Positions 13,415-23,444 of a stretch of 64,000 nucleotides of DNA are shown here, in pieces. Below the pieces are notes generated by a model. That model was not told the origin of the DNA, did no database searches, and worked only from the letters and a program-made list of their open reading frames with translations. The DNA comes from Orychophragmus violaceus (lineage: Eukaryota > Streptophyta > Magnoliopsida > Brassicales > Brassicaceae), in assembly GCA_030180135.1 (NCBI GenBank), contig CM058230.1:104523503-104587502 (forward strand). The letters run 5' to 3'. Every line of letters starts with the position of its first letter. The stretch's first letter is position 1. A program made the translations under genes and the position numbers.

Positions 13415-14828
13415 ATGGAAACTTGCATTTTGGCCTTAGAATCCTTCTCGGCGGTGCATATGGTCAGGATAATCCATCACGTCAGTCAGTATGGCCGAGA
13501 TAGTCCTTCTCGTCATTTCGTTTCCATCCCATCAGTCATTCTGTCCGCGAGAATGCTAGTCTTTTTTTATTTAGGCCGAGGGATTCCACACCTTACGTCA
13601 TTAGGGTGGTTTTTGGTCTTAGGATCCTTCCCGTCGGTGCATCCGGTCAGGATAATCCATCCCGTCAGTCAGTATGGCCAAGATAGTCCTTCCCGTCAGT
13701 TCGTTTCCATCCCGTTAGTCAGTATGGCCAAGATAGTCCTTCACGTCATTTCGTTTCCATCCCGTCAGTCATTCTGGCCGCGAGAATGCTAGTCCTTTGT
13801 TGTTTTGGCCGAGGGATTCCACACCTTACATCATTTAGGGTGGTTTTTGGCCTTAGGATCCTTCCCGGCGGTTCATCCGGTCATGATAATCCAGCCCGTC
13901 AGTCAGTATGGCCGAGATATTCCTTCCCGTCAGTCCATTAGGGGTTTTTGGCCTTAAGATCCTTCTCCCGGTGGATAGGATCAGTTTATCCTATCCCGTC
14001 ATCGCTTTTTCCACCAATTTCTGCACCAGACCTCTTTGTTATCCATTTGATAGGTTTGGGTCTGATAGTTTCAAAAAAACTCTAGTCAATTTTTTTCGGG
14101 TCATGGAACCTTGGTTCTCGGTAGGCTATAACCTTCCCACGGTGCATAGACGGGTTTTTTGGGTCATTTGTTTTCCACCAATTTCTTCACCAGACCTCTT
14201 TTATATCCCATTTAAGGGTTTTGGTCGTGATAGTTTCAAAAAAACTCGATCCAATTCTTCCCGGGTCATGGAAACTTGCATTTTGGCCTTAGAATCCTTC
14301 CCGTCATTTCATTTCCATCCCGTCAGTCATTCTGTCCGCAAGAATGCTATTCCTTTGTTGTTTTGGCCGAGGGATTCCACACCTTACGTCATTTAGGGTG
14401 GTTTTTGGCCTTTAGATCCTTCCCGGCGGTTCATCCGGTCATGATAATCCAGCCCGTCAGTCAATATGGCCGAGATATTCCTTCCCGTCAGTCCATTAGG
14501 GGGTTTTTGGCCTTAGGATCCTTCTCCTGGTGGATAGGATCAGTTTATCATATCCCGTCATTGTTTTCTCCACCAATTTCTTCACCAGACCTCTTTGTTA
14601 TCCATTTGAGAGGTTTGGGTCTTGATATTTTCAAAAAAACTCGAGACAATTTTTTTCGGTTCATGGAACCTTGGTTCTCGGTAGGCTATAACCTTCCCAC
14701 GGTGTATAGACGGGTTTTTCGGGTCATTTGTTTTCCACCAATTTCTTCACCAGACCTCTTTTATATCCCATTTTAAGGGTTTTGGTCATGATAGTTTCAA
14801 AAAAACTAGATCAAATTCTTCCTGGGTC
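13415..14828 (+). repeat. HOR-B unit 2 (1414 bp)
   Basis: Same 853+561 bp layout and the same diagnostic variants as unit 1, running directly into unit 3. Small private differences exist, such as TTACATCATTT at about 13825 where the other copies have TTACGTCATTT. Confidence 0.88.
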
Positions 14829-16241
14829 ATGGAAACTTGCATTTTGGCCTTAGAATCCTTCTCGGCGGTGCATATGGTCAGGATAATCCATCACGTCAGT
14901 CAGTATGGCCGAGATAGTCCTTCTCGTCATTTCGTTTCCATCCCATCAGTCATTCTGTCCGCGAGAATGCTAGTCTTTTTTTATTTAGGCCGAGGGATTC
15001 CACACCTTACGTCATTAGGGTGGTTTTTGGTCTTAGGATCCTTCCCGTCGGTGCATCCGGTCAGGATAATCCATCCCGTCAGTCAGTATGGCCAAGATAG
15101 TCCTTCCCGTCAGTTCGTTTCCATCCCGTTAGTCAGTATGGCCAAGATAGTCCTTCACGTCATTTCGTTTCCATCCCGTCAGTCATTCTGGCCGCGAGAA
15201 TGCTAGTCCTTTGTTGTTTTGGCCGAGGGATTCCACACCTTACGTCATTTAGGGTGGTTTTTGGCCTTAGGATCCTTCCCGGCGGTTCATCCGGTCATGA
15301 TAATCCAGCCCGTCAGTCAGTATGGCCGAGATATTCCTTCCCGTCAGTCCATTAGGGGTTTTTGGCCTTAAGATCCTTCTCCCGGTGGATAGGATCAGTT
15401 TATCCTATCCCGTCATCGCTTTTTCCACCAATTTCTGCACCAGACCTCTTTGTTATCCATTTGATAGGTTTGGGTCTGATAGTTTCAAAAAAACTCTAGT
15501 CAATTTTTTTCGGGTCATGGAACCTTGGTTCTCGGTAGGCTATAACCTTCCCACGGTGCATAGACGGGTTTTTTGGGTCATTTGTTTTCCACCAATTTCT
15601 TCACCAGACCTCTTTTATATCCCATTTAAGGGTTTTGGTCGTGATAGTTTCAAAAAAACTCGATCCAATTCTTCCCGGGTCATGGAAACTTGCATTTTGG
15701 CCTTAGAATCCTTCCCGTCATTTCATTTCCATCCCGTCAGTCATTCTGTCCGCAAGAATGCTATTCCTTTGTTGTTTTGGCCGAGGGATTCCACACCTTA
15801 CGTCATTTAGGGTGGTTTTTGGCCTTTAGATCCTTCCCGGCGGTTCATCCGGTCATGATAATCCAGCCGTCAGTCAATATGGCCGAGATATTCCTTCCCG
15901 TCAGTCCATTAGGGGGTTTTTGGCCTTAGGATCCTTCTCCTGGTGGATAGGATCAGTTTATCATATCCCGTCATTGTTTTCTCCACCAATTTCTTCACCA
16001 GACCTCTTTGTTATCCATTTGAGAGGTTTGGGTCTTGATATTTTCAAAAAAACTCGAGACAATTTTTTTCGGTTCATGGAACCTTGGTTCTCGGTAGGCT
16101 ATAACCTTCCCACGGTGTATAGACGGGTTTTTCGGGTCATTTGTTTTCCACCAATTTCTTCACCAGACCTCTTTTATATCGCATTTTATGGGTTTTGGTC
16201 ATGATAGTTTCAAAAAAACTCGATCCAATTCTTCCTGGGTC
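14829..16241 (+). repeat. HOR-B unit 3 (1413 bp)
   Basis: Same 853+560 bp layout. It has a one-base deletion (CCAGCCGTCAG at about 15863, against CCAGCCCGTCAG). It ends with the TATATCGCATTTTATGGG variant seen in unit 1. Confidence 0.88.
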
Positions 16242-16260
16242 ATGGAAACTTGCATTTTGG

Positions 16261-16461
16261 CCTTAGAATCCTTCTCGGCGGTGCATCTGGTCAGGATAAT
16301 CCATCACGTCAGTCAGTATGGCCGAGATAGTCCTTCCCGTCAGTCCATTAGGGGGTTTTTGGCCTTAGAATCCTTCTCGGCGGTGCATCTGGTCAGGATA
16401 ATCCATCACGTCAGTCAGTATGGCCGAGATAGTCCTTCCCGTCAGTCCATTAGGGGGTTTT
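16261..16461 (+). repeat. 102-bp tandem duplication next to E1
   Basis: The segment starting CCTTAGAATCCTTCTCGG at 16261 is repeated from 16363. The second copy is cut at GGGGGTTTT by insertion of E1. Confidence 0.8.
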
Positions 16462-17136
16462 TGTTGGGAATGTCCTGAAATCTACCGTATTATCTCTATT
16501 GAGTATGATAAGTGTCGAGATCAGACATAAGTCATAAATACTGGGTGATCATGATGGCTTGCTAGAGTCCGCTCATGATCTATAAGTTTAGGACTTATTA
16601 CCAGTATTGTATGATCCCAAAGGGTCACACACCATAGCTAACGGGAAAGTTAAGATGGAATTAATACGGTAAGATGCAGTGGCATTTACTGTATTTGTAC
16701 AGAGAGATGGGCAGACAACAAATGGGCATTTGTCTGATTTGTGTCTTGGGCCCAAAAGTCTAATGGACCATTAGTTTAATTAATTAATTAAACTTGGGCC
16801 CATTAGTGAATAAAAGGGAGAATGGAACATTAGGTTTGGCTAATTCTGTTCTTCTCCTGCGATTTTCTTAAGGTAGCCGCAGGCTCCTCTTGAACTCTCT
16901 CTCTGTTGTTCATCCATCCGGTCTAGCAGCCATCCGTGCTTGTAAGCGTGTGGATACCTGAGGAGGAGCCGATTCTCATCAGCTCTAATCTGATCTTATC
17001 ATTACCACCAATTTCCGCTGCAAAGGTAAAGATCAGGTTTGTTTTATGATTCGTTTGCCAAGAACCTAGATCTGTTTAAGGATTTGTGTTAGGTTGCAAT
17101 TGGGAATTAAACCTTGAAAACACCCATAATCCTTCA
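16462..17136 (+). repeat. E1 5' LTR
   Basis: The 675-bp LTR starts TGTTGGGAATGTCC and ends AATCCTTCA, next to the primer site. A TTAATTAATTAATTAA tract at about 16777 and a weak TATA-like GAATAAAAGG at 16808 suggest a promoter with transcription starting near 16840. From there to the putative splice donor at 17026 there is no ATG. Confidence 0.93.
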
Positions 17137-18482
17137 GTGGTATCAGAGCCAGGTCATTAGTTTCTTGTAATTTGGATCATAGGGCTGTTTAATTGTTTAG
17201 AGAATCAGTTATGCGAAAATTGATTAAAACAAATTAAAACCCAAATCGGCTGGTTGATGTTGACTTGTGTTTACATGGTCTCGGCATGTTGCCGCTTCTA
17301 TTAATCGAGTCTGAATGTTCATCATTCTGTCATTAATTAATGGTGAAAGGGTTTGTGTGATATTGAATGTTCACGATCGCCGCTTGTGCCATCATTAATT
17401 ATCGTTAATGTGCATTGCGTGTGTTTACGCTAACTAATCGTGAGTTAGGGTTTGCAAATTTATTTTTTTTTGCGCTTTTAACATATATATATATTATATA
17501 TAAGAATATATAATATATAATAGTATATTATATAAATCATTAATTATTTAATTAATGTATGGTTAAGGCGTTAACCCAAATCGCGGTTTGCTGGAAATAA
17601 TTTAATACATGGTATTATTTAATTTCTGGTTAAACCGGATTTAAATTCAAAATTGAATTTTAACCTAAACCGAAGGCTGGTCTAAGTTTGATTTGGTTGG
17701 ACCAAATAATTTAGAGCTGGTCTGGTTTAGTAAATAACCGATGGTTTTGATAATTAATTTGGTCTTGGACCAGAATTAATAAACCGGATCGGTTATGTCA
17801 AATTATTGGGCCAGCTGGAATTCTATGGTCTTGGGCCAAGAATTGGGCCTATAATTTGTGACCCAACCCAAAATATTTATAAAATATTAAATTAGAAATT
17901 TCTATTTTAGTAAGTTACTAAATTTAGAAAGTTTCTAAAATAAGAAAAGTTTCCAAAATAGTAATCTTCTATTTTTGGAAATAAAACTTAAAAATCCTCA
18001 AAAACAATATCAAGCTTGGATGTCTTGCCCAATCTTGTCAGCTACTTAACGCTTATTTGATTACAGATATGGCTTACAGTGTGAGGTGTCTGTTTTCGCG
18101 TAAGTAAAGTAGTATATAGTCACTAATTTCATTGGGAGTCCCAGATTTTAGTGATTATTTGGCTGTAAGAGATTGGTTTCCTTGACTGGGCCATCGGGAG
18201 TCCCGGGCCTTGAGACATCTGGTGAATTTGGGCCTCGGGTCCAATTCACAACCGAGAGTTATTGGTTATAACTAGCTGTGTGCATGCTTACCAAGTAAAG
18301 CTAATTCTGGGTGACGGCCAGTGGCCCACTTTGGATTTAGCTAAACATGGGTCTCGGAATCATTGTATTCATATGAGGTTAAACAAAGAAATTTTGAATA
18401 CGATGCGAGTTTTCTTATAAGTTGTTAAGATTACTCTTTTATGAACTTAATAACTAAAACTCTATTTATCTCTAAATTTCAG
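17026..18482 (+). other. E1 putative leader intron
   Basis: The donor context is CAAAG|GTAAAG inside the LTR and the acceptor AAATTTCAG lies two bases before the gag ATG. The predicted exon upstream has no ATG, whereas the leader that would be removed has many. E2 and E3 have donor and acceptor at the equivalent places. Splicing would remove the primer site, separating gag mRNA from genomic RNA. This is inferred; no transcript evidence is available here. Confidence 0.55.
17138..17151 (+). other. E1 primer-binding site (initiator Met tRNA)
   Basis: TGGTATCAGAGCCA follows the 5' LTR after a single G. It matches the usual plant Copia primer site complementary to the 3' end of initiator-Met tRNA. 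Confidence 0.9.
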
Positions 18483-18484
18483 CT
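17152..18484 (+). other. E1 leader region (non-coding)
   Basis: About 1.3 kb without a supported gene. It contains an AT-rich TATATA block (17460-17530), a run of imperfect GAAAGTTTCCAAAAT-type repeats (about 17905-17985), and a stretch near 18300 (GGTGACGGCCAGTGGCCCAC) that is conserved in E2 and E3. It probably acts as intron and packaging leader. Confidence 0.7.
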
Positions 18485-19375
18485 ATGACAAGCACAAACA
18501 ATCAAAACACTTTCTCGATCCGGTATGTCCTTGAGATGGACAAACTGAACGGATCAAATTTCTTGACTTGGTCGCGGAACCTGAGACTAGTTCTCAGGCA
18601 TGAGAGAAAGGACTATGTCCTTGAAAGAGCTCTCCCCGTGAGGATCGGGTCCAATGCCTCTCATGCAGTATATAATGCTTGGAATAAGCATTATAATGAT
18701 GCGGTAGATGTGCGTGGTCTGATATTGGCTACCATGGACTCAGATTTGCGGAAGCAATATGAGAACATGGAGTCGCCAATAGAGATGATCAGCAGCCTGA
18801 AATTGAAATTTCAGGAGCAGGTAAGAGTGGAGAGATATCAGTTGGTTAAATCTCTCACTAGCTGCAAGCTACCAAATGATCATCCAGTAAGTCCTTATAT
18901 CAGTAAAATGATGGGTTACGTTGATAACCTGAGGAAACTGGATTATCCAGTTAGCCAGGAATTGGCAACTGATATCATTCTGCAGTCACTGCCGTCAAGC
19001 TATGATAAGTTCGTAAGGGACTATATCAAGAAAGGCTTAACGAAGACGTTGACTGAACTGCATGACATGCTCAAGACAGTTGAGCCAAACGTGAAGAGTA
19101 CCCTGTACAATCTCATGAATGAGAAGGGTAGGTTTACTAAACCTAATGCTGACAAGGGTGAAGACAAAGTTGTCCGGATTTTGAATCATGGCAAGCGTGT
19201 GTCTTCTGAGCCCGAGTCAGATACCTCTTACGTTGGTAAGTGCTGCTACTGTAAAGAGACTGGGCATTGGAAGAGAGATTGCATTAAATTCATGGAAGAT
19301 TATGAGGAGTTGAAGTTGATGTATGAAACTACTTGCTCAGGTATTCATGTTATTACTTCAAGTTATACCTTATAG
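18485..19375 (+). CDS. gag: Copia Gag (nucleocapsid) protein of E1
   Basis: The 296-residue product is the structural Gag that would form cytoplasmic virus-like particles and bind element RNA. Near the N terminus it has the plant Copia Gag signature LNGSNFLTWSRNLRLVL (residues 21-37). A helical Gag core of the UBN2/Retrotran_gag type follows to about residue 205, then a basic linker and one CCHC zinc knuckle, C253-x2-C256-x4-H261-x4-C266. The chosen ATG sits directly after the conserved TTTCAG and is shared by E2 and E3. Translation ends at a TAG; the protease motif LDTGCG follows in the same frame, so Gag is cut off from the pol remnant by one stop codon. The frame is intact although pol is ruined, suggesting selection for Gag or a very recent origin. 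Copia family assignment is firm; the lineage is not determined. Confidence 0.92.
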   Translation: MTSTNNQNTFSIRYVLEMDKLNGSNFLTWSRNLRLVLRHERKDYVLERALPVRIGSNASHAVYNAWNKHYNDAVDVRGLILATMDSDLRKQYENMESPIEMISSLKLKFQEQVRVERYQLVKSLTSCKLPNDHPVSPYISKMMGYVDNLRKLDYPVSQELATDIILQSLPSSYDKFVRDYIKKGLTKTLTELHDMLKTVEPNVKSTLYNLMNEKGRFTKPNADKGEDKVVRILNHGKRVSSEPESDTSYVGKCCYCKETGHWKRDCIKFMEDYEELKLMYETTCSGIHVITSSYTL

Positions 19376-20330
19376 GTATTGGATACTGGTTGTGGCACTG
19401 ATATTTGTTATAATATGCAGAGCCTGAGCAACAGTAGAACGTTGAAGGAAGGGCAAGTGGAACTGCGTGTCTGGAAGGAGCTTGGGATGCTGCCTCAGCC
19501 GTAGGGTTTTCACTTGTAGATGCCTTTGAGGCTTGGTTTTGTATTAAGTAATTGCTACAATGTACCTGCTTTAAGCAGAGTTGTTTTTCATTTTCTTGTA
19601 AAGAATTTGAATGTTTTCATTTTGATAAAGACAAGTTTTGTTCTTTTGATCTTAATGAAATGTTAATTGTAGCACCCCATTCTAGGAATGGGTTTTATAT
19701 CTTAAACCAAAGAGTGCCTAAATGTAACATAAATACCGAATTGGTTTAAATCTGATGAATTAAACCTGATTTTTCTTGGCATAAATGTTTTTGGTCACAT
19801 AGAGTGAGTCGGATTCAGAAACCCCATAGTTATGGACTTTTGGGCTCATTTGAATGGATATCTTATGAGACTTGAATTCTGCTTACTGGACCAAAAGACA
19901 AAGGGCCCATCTTAGCCGAGCTAGAGAAAGGCCCAAAGACTTATTGGACATTGGACATACTCATGTATGTGGCCCGATACGCAGTAATGCCAGAGAAAAT
20001 TTCCTGTACTTCATTGTTTCTACTGATTACTTCAGTGAGTGTGACTGTGTTCATTTGATGAGACACAAGTCGGAATTCTTTGACATGGTCGAAAGAGTTC
20101 CAGAATGAAGTATAGAATCTGAATGACAGAAGTATTAAGACTCTGGATTAGATCACGAGTGAGAATACTTAAGTCATTGATTGTGTGATCATCTGAATGA
20201 GTGTGAAGTCGTTTCACAGCTCACTTCTCCTGAAAACCTAGAGGTGTTTCTGTGAGAATGAATCAGATCTTATTAGAAATGATTAAAGATGAGTCACACG
20301 AATCTTCCATGATATTCTTTAAAAAATAGC
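19376..20330 (+). pseudogene. pol: E1 protease-integrase remnant
   Basis: After the gag TAG the same frame reads VLDTGCGTDIC, the aspartic protease active-site region, but stops again at 19502. A NVPAL-like block follows (about 19557). The pre-integrase region lies at 19552-19749. Integrase core remnants span about 19870-20300, including VCGP (about 19968), YFIVSTDYFSE and LMRHKSEFF. Family knowledge puts the first catalytic Asp immediately before VCGP; here that codon is CAT (His). The usual Gln codon after GAAGTA reads TAG (20114), and the segment that normally holds the second catalytic Asp is full of stops. The same lesions occur in E2 and E3. Confidence 0.85.
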
Positions 20331-20779
20331 GCTCAAGAAATATCTAAGTTTACGCTGAAATAGTTCCACCAATATCAGTTGAAAGACACCACGTAAATGT
20401 GGATTGGAATCGATCCAAATTCGTCTTTACTGAGTATTTGTAGTTGTGCTACTTCGCTGGTTGTCCTAGGGAAACCAAGGCTTGTTACTTTTACGTCCAT
20501 TCTGTTTTCTAAGAAGGGAAGTTACTTTCCAAGAAGAACAGTGGGAGTAAAAGTATAACTCGAAGAAATTCGAGAAATACAGGAGGCTGCTCAACCTGTT
20601 GAGGGAGAGCAACGGATGGATTTACAGATTTCTGTAGAATCTGCACCTGTAAAGCCTGAAGTTCGCAGATCTGAATAAATCAGTTACTAATCCGAGAGTG
20701 ATTTCTCATCATTAGTTGAATCTGATGATCATTGAAAGTTCGCATGATCTGATGATCATTGAAAGCGACGAATCTGCGA
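20331..20779 (+). other. E1 degenerate pol spacer between integrase and RT
   Basis: No sustained reading frame. By position this is the decayed integrase C terminus and linker. Short stretches such as GTAAATGTGGATTGGAATCG are shared with E2 and E3. A direct repeat of about 24 bp, GATGATCATTGAAAG, occurs at about 20722 and 20749. Confidence 0.6.
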
Positions 20780-21880
20780 AATTCAAAGAAGCGAAAGTGA
20801 GCCCGGACTCCGAAAATTACACTATGTGTAAGTTAGCTTCAGTGATCCATTCATGGATGGAAGCAAACATATCGGAGTTGGAATCTTCGTTCTGTTGAAG
20901 TAGTCAAGGTTTTGACTTGAACAGGAACGAAGAGGAACTGTGCGTTTACTAAAAGATAAGTGGGAGCAATATTGCATTTCTCATAGTGTATGTCGATGAC
21001 ATACTGATTCTCGAATATAACGTCCCAATGCTGCAGTCGGTAAAGGACTGGTTTGGGAGTTGGTTTTATGATTGACATGGGTAAAGCCACGTAGTTCTTG
21101 GATTTTGGATCTAAAGATAGAGATCCAAAAGAGCTGGTAGGACAAAGTCAGAATTCTTAAATTGACAAAGTCCTACACGCAATCAGCAATCCAAGAAGGG
21201 TTTTATGCCAATGTCACATGGCAATACGTTAAGCAAGAAACAGTATCCTACGATATCTGCTGAGCTTGAATGCATGGATAGGATTCCATATGCGTCGGCA
21301 ATTGGATCTATCATGTATGCCATGACACGTACTTGTTTTGATGTTGCTTTAATGTTAAGCAAGACAAGTAAAGACCAGTCAAATCCAGCAAAGAATCACT
21401 GGATTGCCGTAAAGAATATTCTGAAGTATTTGAGGAATACTTAGGATAAGTTCTTGATTTACGGAGAAAGTGAGGTGCTACAAGTCGATAGAGTCTGAAA
21501 GGCAAGTTTCCAATAGACAAAGATAATTCCTGGTCACAGTCCGGCTATATCTTGTGTCTAACTGGCGGTGCAAGGCACTGTTGCTGACTCCATGACTTAA
21601 GCTGAACATTTCGCAGCTTGAGAAGCGGCGAAAGAGGTTGTTTGGATAGAAGAGTTCATCACTGAACTTGATGTGATTCACAGCATAGATTAGGCTAGCT
21701 GCAGATCAGAGGTCCAAACACCTTGAGGATAGGTATAACCTATTCCTTGAGATAAATGACAGAGGTTTTAAGTAGATAAGCAAGTTTCATCGAATGAGAA
21801 CGTTGCTAATCTATTAACGAAGCCACTCCTTATGCCTAAGCACGAGTCGCGGACTGTAGCTGTAGGATGAGTGAAATTAA
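20780..21880 (+). pseudogene. pol: E1 reverse transcriptase-RNase H remnant, RT core deleted
   Basis: SPDSEN (about 20799-20816) should begin Copia RT, but it joins directly to CKLASVIHSW (about 20827), which corresponds to the later SIYGLKQ region. The intervening core, including the motif A Asp, is missing. The YVDD box survives at 20989-21000. The connection and RNase H regions are readable in pieces: PMSHG and RIPYASAIGSIMYAM (21205-21330), HWIAVKNILKYLR (21397-21440), an AEHFA-like block (about 21603) and the terminal NVANLLTKPL (about 21803-21832). Many stops and frame breaks lie between. E2 and E3 have the same deletion junction, so it predates their spread. Confidence 0.85.
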
Positions 21881-22769
21881 GATGTAGTCTTAATTTCAGT
21901 GGGAGTTTGTAAAGAGCTTTACTTAGTTATTTTGAATGGTTCATGTAAACATAATATTTTATGTTTATGAAATCTAATGATTTCTGGATTATTTTAACTG
22001 TGATATAAATAATCGTTCCAAAATGATTCATGTCATTATATATGGGCCATCGAAGTACATGAGTAGACTTGATCCTGAAACCCCATATTTAACGAAGTGA
22101 CATAAATCATAGTGTCCATAGTCGAAGGTTGTTGAAATTGGAACACCAACAACCTGTTGAGACTAGATTGTGTTGAGACTTATGACCAAGTTTCGAGGGG
22201 TCATAGATGCGCGGCATCAAAGTCGACACATAGGTATATGTAGGGGAGCATATGACCGGACATGGCCCGCAAGATGAGAACTCTACAAGATATTAATATC
22301 TGTGTCATAAGAGGTTCTCATATACGACTATAGAGTATAATCCTTAGACCTGATTTCGCATGCATGTGGCTGCACATGGAGTAATGCGCTTTGATCATTG
22401 TCTAACGCTGTTTCGTAACTGGGAGCTATACGGACCTTGGTTGGGTGTATTATGAATTGTGTAGTTCATAGTGATGGAACAAGATGGGATTTGTCCCTGC
22501 CGTTTAACGGAGGTAATATCTCTAGGCCAATCGGAGATTTGATAGCTGGTAAGAGAATGGCCATTCCCAAACGGACTTGCCCAAGTCGTTTGAATTGTCA
22601 GTATCAAATCTGGTCCGATAAACATGGTCTGGCTATATAAGGATGACACGCATCTTGCCTTATGCCAGATCGAGATATTGAGACAAAAGGATTAGGGAAT
22701 GTAGGATTCCAGTACAATCGGAAGATTGTTGGGAATGTCCTTTGTAGGATTCCAGTACAAGTGGGAGAT
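21881..22769 (+). other. E1 3' non-coding region and polypurine tract
   Basis: No gene. It includes a GGTTGTTGAAATTGGAACACCAACAACC hairpin-like motif (about 22127-22154) and ends in the tract AAGTGGGAGAT (22758-22768) just before the 3' LTR, as expected for plus-strand priming. A 43-bp duplication of this boundary is listed separately. Confidence 0.75.
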
Positions 22770-22786
22770 TGTTGGGAATGTCCTGA
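22701..22786 (+). repeat. 43-bp tandem duplication at the E1 polypurine tract/LTR boundary
   Basis: GTAGGATTCCAGTACAA starts at 22701 and again at 22744. The first copy already carries the first 14 bases of the LTR (22727-22740) before switching back, so the LTR start occurs twice. The upstream tract is mutated to ATCGGAAGAT. Confidence 0.9.
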
Positions 22787-23444
22787 AATCTACCGTATTA
22801 TCTCTATTGAGTATGATAAGTGTCGAGATCAGACATAAGTCATAAATACTGGGTGATCATGATGGCTTGCTAGAGTCCGCTCATGATCTATAAGTTTAGG
22901 ACTTATTACCAGTATTGTATGATCCCAAAGGGTCACACACCATAGCTAACGGGAAAGTTAAGATGGAATTAATACGGTAAGATGCAGTGGCATTTACTGT
23001 ATTTGTACAGAGAGATGGGCAGACAACAAATGGGCATTTGTCTGATTTGTGTCTTGGGCCCAAAAGTCTAATGGACCATTAGTTTAATTAATTAATTAAA
23101 CTTGGGCCCATTAGTGAATAAAAGGGAGAATGGAACATTAGGTTTGGCTAATTCTGTTCTTCTCCTGCGATTTTCTTAAGGTAGCCGCAGGCTCCTCTTG
23201 AACTCTCTCTCTGTTGTTCATCCATCCGGTCTAGCAGCCATCCGTGCTTGTAAGCGTGTGGATACCTGAGGAGGAGCCGATTCTCATCAGCTCTAATCTG
23301 ATCTTATCATTACCACCAATTTCCGCTGCAAAGGTAAAGATCAGGTTTGTTTTATGATTCGTTTGCCAAGAACCTAGATCTGTTTAAGGATTTGTGTTAG
23401 GTTGCAATTGGGAATTAAACCTTGAAAACACCCATAATCCTTCA
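22770..23444 (+). repeat. E1 3' LTR
   Basis: 675 bp, with no difference found from the 5' LTR on reading. It ends AATCCTTCA and is followed by the GTTTT duplication and the resumed satellite (GTTTTGGCCTTAGG). Confidence 0.93.

Larger units (their letters stand above)
1..16461 (+). repeat. Complex satellite array, forward orientation, segment 1
   Basis: The whole stretch is tandem repetition of a few related modules. Using the recurring GGCCTTAG as anchor, the modules are about 336 bp (for example 1479-1814), about 101 bp (1378-1478) and 184 bp (961-1144), with 233-bp (1145-1377) and 123-bp (1815-1937) variants. The 336-bp module splits into two diverged halves that both begin CACCAATTTCT (687 and 851, 164 bp apart). 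One half contains CTCGAG after an A7 tract and the other CTCGATCC. GGATCC sites recur in nearly every module. No host gene is seen; reading frames up to about 170 codons simply follow the period. Near-nucleosomal module length fits centromeric or pericentromeric satellite, but that role is inferred. Confidence 0.95.
16462..23444 (+). mobile_element. E1: Ty1/copia LTR retrotransposon, gag-bearing, pol-defective
   Basis: The element is 6983 bp with 675-bp LTRs, TG...CA ends and a perfect GTTTT target-site duplication (16457-16461 and 23445-23449). In order it has: 5' LTR, initiator-Met primer site, long leader, intact gag, degenerate PR-INT-RT-RNaseH remnant in Copia order (integrase before RT), polypurine tract, 3' LTR. 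Reading both LTRs side by side I found no difference, which implies a very recent insertion. The RT core is deleted and integrase residues are lost, so the copy cannot transpose alone. It lies in the satellite and in the same orientation as it. Confidence 0.95.

Noticed and set aside
11564..16204. Satellite open frames up to about 170 codons (for example starting METCILALES) as possible genes
   Set aside because: They follow the satellite period, occur in overlapping frames, vary by module swaps and resemble no protein domain. Absence of stops is shared by all repeats of the same module.
17138..17151. tRNA gene at the TGGTATCAGAGC sites
   Set aside because: These are primer-binding sites next to LTRs; no cloverleaf can be drawn around them.
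20032..20217. Antisense frames over the pol remnants (also at 21311, 58773 and 59372)
   Set aside because: They are shadows of decayed Copia pol sequence on the opposite strand; the sense strand shows recognisable integrase and RNase H fragments.
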